Under the pieces are notes generated by a model. That model was not told the origin of the DNA. It worked only from the letters and a program-made list of their open reading frames with translations, and did no database searches. Shown here in pieces: positions 59,787 to 64,000 of a DNA stretch of 64,000 bases (position 1 is the first letter of the stretch; each line of letters starts with the position of its first letter). The position numbers and the translations under genes were made by a program. This DNA is from DATBRG01 sp036560445 (GTDB taxonomy: Bacteria > Pseudomonadota > Gammaproteobacteria > Burkholderiales > Methylophilaceae), in contig DATBRG010000025.1 of NCBI GenBank assembly GCA_036560445.1, forward strand, positions 1 to 64,000, written 5' to 3'.

Positions 59787-60830
59787 ATGTTTGGTCTTCT
59801 AAATAGTTATTTTTCTAATGATCTTGCCATCGATCTTGGCACCGCAAACACCCTGATTTACGTACGTGGCAAGGGTATTGTCCTCGATGAACCCTCAGTC
59901 GTTGCCATCAGGCAGGAAGGTGGCCCTGCAGGTAAAAAAACCCTGCTTGCGGTAGGCCTCGAAGCCAAGCGCATGCTGGGCCGCGCGCCGGCAAATATTA
60001 CCGCTATCCGCCCCATGAAAGATGGCGTGATCGCCGATTTCACGATTACCGAGCAAATGCTCAAATATTTCATCCGTAAGATTCACGAATCACGGATGTT
60101 CTCACCGAATCCACGCATTATTATCTGCGTACCAGTCGGCTCTACCCAAGTAGAGCGCCGTGCTATCCGTGAATCAGCGATTGGCGCTGGTGCCAGACAA
60201 GTATTCCTGATTGAAGAACCAATGGCGGCGGCTATCGGTGCTGACCTACCAGTCGCTGAAGCTACCGGCTCGCTGGTTGTTGATATTGGCGGCGGTACTA
60301 CCGAAGTTGGTGTGATCTCTCTCGGAGGCATTGTCTATGCCAAATCCGAACGCGTTGGCGGCGACAAATTTGACCAGGCTATTATTGATTACATCCGCCG
60401 TAACTACGGCATGCAGATCTCCGAGCCTACAGCCGAATTGATCAAGAAAAAGATAGGCTCCGCTTTCCCTGGTTCCGAAGTGCTGGAAATGGAAGTGACC
60501 GGCCGCAACTTGGCAGAAGGCCTGCCACGTAAATTCACGATCTCCAGCAACGAAATCCTGGAAGCACTGACTGAACCGCTCAATGCGATTGTTGGCGCCG
60601 TCAAATCAGCCCTAGAACAAACGCCGCCTGAACTGGGTGCAGACATCGCTGAGAAAGGCATGGTGCTAACCGGTGGTGGCGCATTGTTGCGCGATCTTGA
60701 TCGCCTGCTACTGGAAGAAACCGGCTTGCCAGTGATTGTGGCTGAAGACCCACTGACCTGCGTAGCACGAGGCAGCGGCCGAGCGCTTGAAGAGATGGAC
60801 AAACTGGGCAATGTATTTGCCAACGAGTGA
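59787..60830 (+). CDS. mreB: rod shape-determining actin homologue MreB
   Basis: Filament-forming actin-like ATPase guiding lateral cell-wall synthesis. The 347-residue protein begins FGLLNSYFSNDLAIDLGTAN, with phosphate loops DLGTANTLIY and VVDIGGGTTEVGVISLGG and the C-terminal LTGGGALLRDLDRLL. ATG at 59787 fits the family start; the longer frame upstream is not conserved. A terminator follows, so mreB is probably also made from a single-gene transcript. Confidence 0.98.
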   Translation: MFGLLNSYFSNDLAIDLGTANTLIYVRGKGIVLDEPSVVAIRQEGGPAGKKTLLAVGLEAKRMLGRAPANITAIRPMKDGVIADFTITEQMLKYFIRKIHESRMFSPNPRIIICVPVGSTQVERRAIRESAIGAGARQVFLIEEPMAAAIGADLPVAEATGSLVVDIGGGTTEVGVISLGGIVYAKSERVGGDKFDQAIIDYIRRNYGMQISEPTAELIKKKIGSAFPGSEVLEMEVTGRNLAEGLPRKFTISSNEILEALTEPLNAIVGAVKSALEQTPPELGADIAEKGMVLTGGGALLRDLDRLLLEETGLPVIVAEDPLTCVARGSGRALEEMDKLGNVFANE

Positions 60831-60858
60831 TAATCAACCACAGCAAATAACCCAATAT

Positions 60859-60888
60859 GCAGGCCGCATTAAACGGCCTGCTTTTTTT
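60859..60888 (+). terminator. intrinsic terminator after mreB
   Basis: Perfect eight-base stem GCAGGCCG / CGGCCTGC with a seven-base loop and seven T residues. It lies 28 bases after the mreB stop and 30 before mreC. Confidence 0.92.
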
Positions 60889-60918
60889 AGTATCGCATTA
60901 GAGCCGAGCCGAACCTAA

Positions 60919-61842
60919 ATGCCGCGCGCCATGCAACATCAGCACCCTCCGGCCTTTTTTGTCCGTGGCCCCAGCCCGTTCGCCCGCCTGGTTTTTTTCA
61001 TTGCCTTGTCGTTGGCACTGATGGCGATAGACTCACGCCTGCATTACCTCACTGAAGTACGGCAAGGTTTTGTTGCACTGCTCCACCCACTACAACTACT
61101 CGCTAATACACCTACCAACCTCTATCTCGACGCCAAGGAGTATCTGGTTACTCACGATACGCTGATGAAAGATAATCGCAAACTCACAAAGAAAGTATTG
61201 GAACAGGGTGCTGAATTGCAAAGATTCCGCGCACTTGAGACCGAGAATGCGCATTTACGTAGCTTGCTTGGCACTGCACAAACATTGAAGCAGCCAGCAA
61301 AGCTTGGCGAAATTCTGCACATGGGTCGCGACCCTTTCACACATAAAGTGGTAGTGAATCTTGGTGCCAGGCAAAATGTAGAAGCTGGGGAAGCAGCAGT
61401 TGACGAGGCTGGCGTCATCGGCCAAGTGACGCGTGTTTACCCATTCAGCAGCGAAGTGACCTTGATTACCGATAAGGAGTTGGCTATACCTATTCAGGTT
61501 GAACGCAACGGACTGCGCGCGATTGCTTTTGGTCACGGCCGTGATACCACGATTGACCTACCTTACCTGCCTGCCAATGTTGACATTCGTAAAGGTGACA
61601 AGCTCATCACCTCAGGTATTGATGGTGTTTATCCAATTGGGTTGGCGGTCGCTGAAGTCACTCAGATCGAGCGCAACCCCGATTCACCATTCGCACACAT
61701 TGTCGCCCAACCTATCGCGGGCATAGAAAACCATCGCCAGATACTACTGTTGAGCATTCCAAAAGCAGAGACGCCTACGGGCTTAACAGTAGAAACAAAA
61801 AACAAGCCTGCCTTGACTCCGACAGAACATGCGCCCCATTAG
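60919..61842 (+). CDS. mreC: rod shape-determining protein MreC
   Basis: Bitopic periplasmic scaffold of the elongasome that activates PBP2. The 307-residue protein has a membrane helix at about 25-42 (FARLVFFIALSLALMAID), a coiled coil (about 75-115) and a beta-rich domain with GEILHMGRDPFTHKVVVNLG and GVIGQVTRVYPFSSEV. A second ATG four codons in is an alternative start; neither has a clear ribosome site. It overlaps mreD by 14 bases. Confidence 0.97.
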   Translation: MPRAMQHQHPPAFFVRGPSPFARLVFFIALSLALMAIDSRLHYLTEVRQGFVALLHPLQLLANTPTNLYLDAKEYLVTHDTLMKDNRKLTKKVLEQGAELQRFRALETENAHLRSLLGTAQTLKQPAKLGEILHMGRDPFTHKVVVNLGARQNVEAGEAAVDEAGVIGQVTRVYPFSSEVTLITDKELAIPIQVERNGLRAIAFGHGRDTTIDLPYLPANVDIRKGDKLITSGIDGVYPIGLAVAEVTQIERNPDSPFAHIVAQPIAGIENHRQILLLSIPKAETPTGLTVETKNKPALTPTEHAPH

Positions 61843-62308
61843 CCTGAAATCGATTTATCTATCGCTATTGATAGCATTGCTGCTGCAGATGCTGCCATGG
61901 GCTGGTTTTGGCCTCATGTTGCGGCCAGACTTTGTGCTGCTGGTATTACTCTATTGGCTATTGCGTAGCCCGCAGATATGCAACATCGGTACTGCCTGGT
62001 TGGTTGGTCTGGTCATTGATCTGGCCACAGGCAGCCTGTTTGGCCAAAGCGCCCTGGCCTATGCGCTGACCGCTTTTTTTGCCCTCAGCTACCAACGGCG
62101 CCTGGCGTTATTTAATACCTGGCAACAAAGCAGTTATGTATTTGCATTGTTGCTACTGACACAAATAACCATCATGATACTCAAGCTATTCGCTGGCGGG
62201 GAAAGCCCGGGGTTGGTTTATTTCCTGCCGAGCCTGAGTGGTATTTTGCTGTGGCAGTTTGTCATTTTTTCGCGTATTGGCATTGATAGCCATGCCCAAA
62301 AGAACTGA
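61829..62308 (+). CDS. mreD: rod shape-determining membrane protein MreD
   Basis: Polytopic inner-membrane protein of the elongasome, 159 residues, with about five hydrophobic helices and the conserved RPDFVLLVLLYW stretch followed by GLVIDLATGSLFGQSALAY. It overlaps the mreC end by 14 bases and precedes mrdA by eight. Confidence 0.94.
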   Translation: MRPISLKSIYLSLLIALLLQMLPWAGFGLMLRPDFVLLVLLYWLLRSPQICNIGTAWLVGLVIDLATGSLFGQSALAYALTAFFALSYQRRLALFNTWQQSSYVFALLLLTQITIMILKLFAGGESPGLVYFLPSLSGILLWQFVIFSRIGIDSHAQKN

Positions 62309-62316
62309 CGCAAGGA

Positions 62317-64000
62317 ATGAGATCGCGCTCAGAACTTAAAAATCACCTGCTCGAACAGTATAACTTCCGCATACGGCTGGCAGTTGCCGCCATTGGCATA
62401 CTGCTATGCTTCGGTGCGCTGGCAGGCCGTTTCTTCTTTCTGCAGATGGCGAAATACGATTACTTCCAGACGTTAGCTGAGAATAACCGCATCTCGCTAG
62501 TCCCTATAGTACCCAATCGGGGGCTGATACTGGATCGCAATGGCATTTTGCTGGCACATAACTTTTTCGTTTATACCCTGGAAATCACGCCCTCCAAAAC
62601 AGAAAACCTGGAAGAGACCATCAATGAAATCGGCAAGCTGGTCGAAGTCAGCCCGAACGATCGCAAGCGCTTCAAAAAATTACGCATGCAAAGCCACAGT
62701 TTTGAGAGCATCCCTCTACGCACACACCTTAATGAAGTCGAAGCTGCAAGATTTGCCGTCAATCGCTATCGCTTCCCCGGCGTAGAAATCAAGTCGCGCC
62801 TGTTTCGCCATTATCCGCAAGGCGAGCTAGGATCACACCTCCTGGGCTATATTGGGCGTATCAATGATGCAGATCTGCAAGCCCTAGAAGATTCCGGCGA
62901 TCTTTCCAATTACAAAGGCTCTGACCATATCGGCAAAAGTGGGTTGGAACAGTATTACGAACGCAATCTGCATGGGACTACCGGCTTTCAGCAGGTAGAA
63001 ATTGATGCCGATGGGCACGCAGTGCGGGTTTTATCCAGCACCGCGCCGGTACCAGGCGACAACTTGACGCTGACTATCGATAGCAAAATGCAAAGTATTG
63101 CTGAGCATGCATTTGGCCAGCGCCGAGGGGCGCTGGTGGCAATCAACCCCAGCAATGGCGAAGTACTCGCTTACGTCAGCAAACCCACTTTTGATCCTAA
63201 TCTATTCGTTGACGGCATTGATAATGAGAGCTGGAAAGCTTTCAATGATTCACTGGATAAACCGCTGATCAATCGACCGTTACGAGGTATCTATCCACCA
63301 GGTTCGACATTCAAGCCGTTTGTTGCCATGGCCGGCTTGGAAAACGATAAGCGCCTGCCACCTTTCAGTATCAGTGACCCCGGCTTTTACACGCTTTCCG
63401 GTAGCAGTCATCGCTACCGTGACTGGAAACCCGGCGGGCATGGGCAGGTAGACATCAAAAAGGCAATTACCGTCTCCTGCGACACCTTCTTCTATGGATT
63501 GGCATTGGATCTGGGCATAGATCAACTGACTTCTTTTCTCGGCCATTTTGGTTTTGGCAAGAAGACTGGTATAGATATTGAAGGTGAAATCGGTGGCTTG
63601 CTGCCAACCCCAGAATGGAAATGGAAACGCTGGAAACAGAAATGGTACCCAGGCGAAACCGTGATTACCGGCATTGGTCAGGGTTACACGTTGGTTACTC
63701 CAATGCAACTGGCCCAGGCAACAGCGATTCTGGCCAATAATGGCGTGGCGATGCGCCCACATCTGGTAGCCAGCATTCAGGAAAATAGTAGCGGCATCAA
63801 CAAACCCATGCCCATCACAACTGTAGACAAGATTCCGCTAAAAGCGGAGAACATAGAATTAGTCAGGGAAGGCATGATGGGCGTGACGCAACCGGGCGGC
63901 ACGGCAGCCAGCATAGGCGCAGGCAGCCCATACTTGATTGCGGCAAAAACCGGTACGGCGCAGGTAGTCGGTATCAAACAGAATGAGAAATATAATGCTA
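62317..64000 (+). CDS. mrdA: penicillin-binding protein 2, 3' end cut by window edge
   Basis: Class B transpeptidase of cell elongation, partner of MreC and RodA. The frame opens at ATG 62317 (AAGGA touches the ATG, so a slightly different start is possible) and runs 561 codons to the edge, of a usual 600-640. An N-terminal membrane helix is at about 20-42, followed by a pedestal domain with PNRGLILDRNG and HLLGYIGRI. The active site is STFK in PPGSTFKPFVAM (near residue 330), SCD in TVSCDTFFYG and KTGT in AAKTGTAQV close to the end. Confidence 0.96.
   Translation, partial: MRSRSELKNHLLEQYNFRIRLAVAAIGILLCFGALAGRFFFLQMAKYDYFQTLAENNRISLVPIVPNRGLILDRNGILLAHNFFVYTLEITPSKTENLEETINEIGKLVEVSPNDRKRFKKLRMQSHSFESIPLRTHLNEVEAARFAVNRYRFPGVEIKSRLFRHYPQGELGSHLLGYIGRINDADLQALEDSGDLSNYKGSDHIGKSGLEQYYERNLHGTTGFQQVEIDADGHAVRVLSSTAPVPGDNLTLTIDSKMQSIAEHAFGQRRGALVAINPSNGEVLAYVSKPTFDPNLFVDGIDNESWKAFNDSLDKPLINRPLRGIYPPGSTFKPFVAMAGLENDKRLPPFSISDPGFYTLSGSSHRYRDWKPGGHGQVDIKKAITVSCDTFFYGLALDLGIDQLTSFLGHFGFGKKTGIDIEGEIGGLLPTPEWKWKRWKQKWYPGETVITGIGQGYTLVTPMQLAQATAILANNGVAMRPHLVASIQENSSGINKPMPITTVDKIPLKAENIELVREGMMGVTQPGGTAASIGAGSPYLIAAKTGTAQVVGIKQNEKYNA

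Noticed and set aside
1..64000. tRNA or rRNA genes, CRISPR arrays, insertion sequences, prophage
   Set aside because: Intergenic spaces were read on both strands; no cloverleaf, repeat-spacer pattern, transposase or terminal inverted repeats were seen.

Overview
The window is a chromosomal segment of a betaproteobacterium. Base composition is near 50% GC, coding density is high, and gene order is typical of the class: glnA-DUF4124-ntrBC, pilMNOPQ-aroKB-dgt, hemA-prfA-prmC, metX-metW, gatCAB facing mreBCD-mrdA. Protein similarity by eye points to the Nitrosomonadales and most likely the Methylophilaceae (Methylotenera/Methylophilus-like), but no methylotrophy gene lies in the window to prove this. 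I saw no rRNA, tRNA, CRISPR array, insertion sequence or prophage. The left edge cuts a chemoreceptor gene and the right edge cuts the PBP2 gene.

Layout. 1-5281 (minus): part of an alternative chemosensory operon, cheW - cheR with TPRs - cheW - two chemoreceptors; cheA and cheB are not in view. 5683-7486: an acyl-homoserine-lactone quorum-sensing island with luxI, a small divergent helix-turn-helix gene and luxR. A lux box and a second palindrome lie between luxI and the HTH gene. 7614-12616: a possible two-helix mini-protein, then ssb and an MFS transporter divergent from uvrA. 12635-14612 (minus): rhodanese, aroE, mtgA. 14676-19482: nitrogen control, with glnA behind NtrC sites and a sigma-54 promoter, a DUF4124 protein, then ntrB and ntrC. 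19513-21360 (minus): a porin and cysC. 21654-29455 (minus): pilMNOPQ, aroK, aroB, dgt. 29620-32663: PBP1A and a conserved unknown protein.

32665-41026 (minus) is the most unusual stretch: rpe, then a tryptophan-rich leader peptide (trpL), trpE, a membrane-bound GGDEF/EAL protein, trpG, trpD, trpC and hemB. The start of the trpL reading frame is complementary to the Shine-Dalgarno region of trpE, which suggests control of trpE translation by leader-peptide translation. The c-di-GMP enzyme starts four bases after the trpE stop codon and so probably shares that control.

41147-45780: hemA-prfA-prmC and a membrane-tethered TAXI-type solute-binding protein. 45765-50904: gamma-carbonic anhydrase-like protein, metX-metW, a TauE/SafE-like membrane protein, an AmpG-like permease and a secreted DUF1223 protein. 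50912-52904 (minus): a bufferin-like RiPP cluster made of a six-cysteine precursor with a lipobox-like signal, its MNIO (DUF692) maturase and a DUF2063 partner. 53051-56387: xthA divergent from pyrE, then a DUF4124 protein and a TPR protein with a glycosyltransferase-like C-terminus. 56394-59661 (minus): gatCAB. 59787-64000: mreB, mreC, mreD and mrdA, the rod-shape system.
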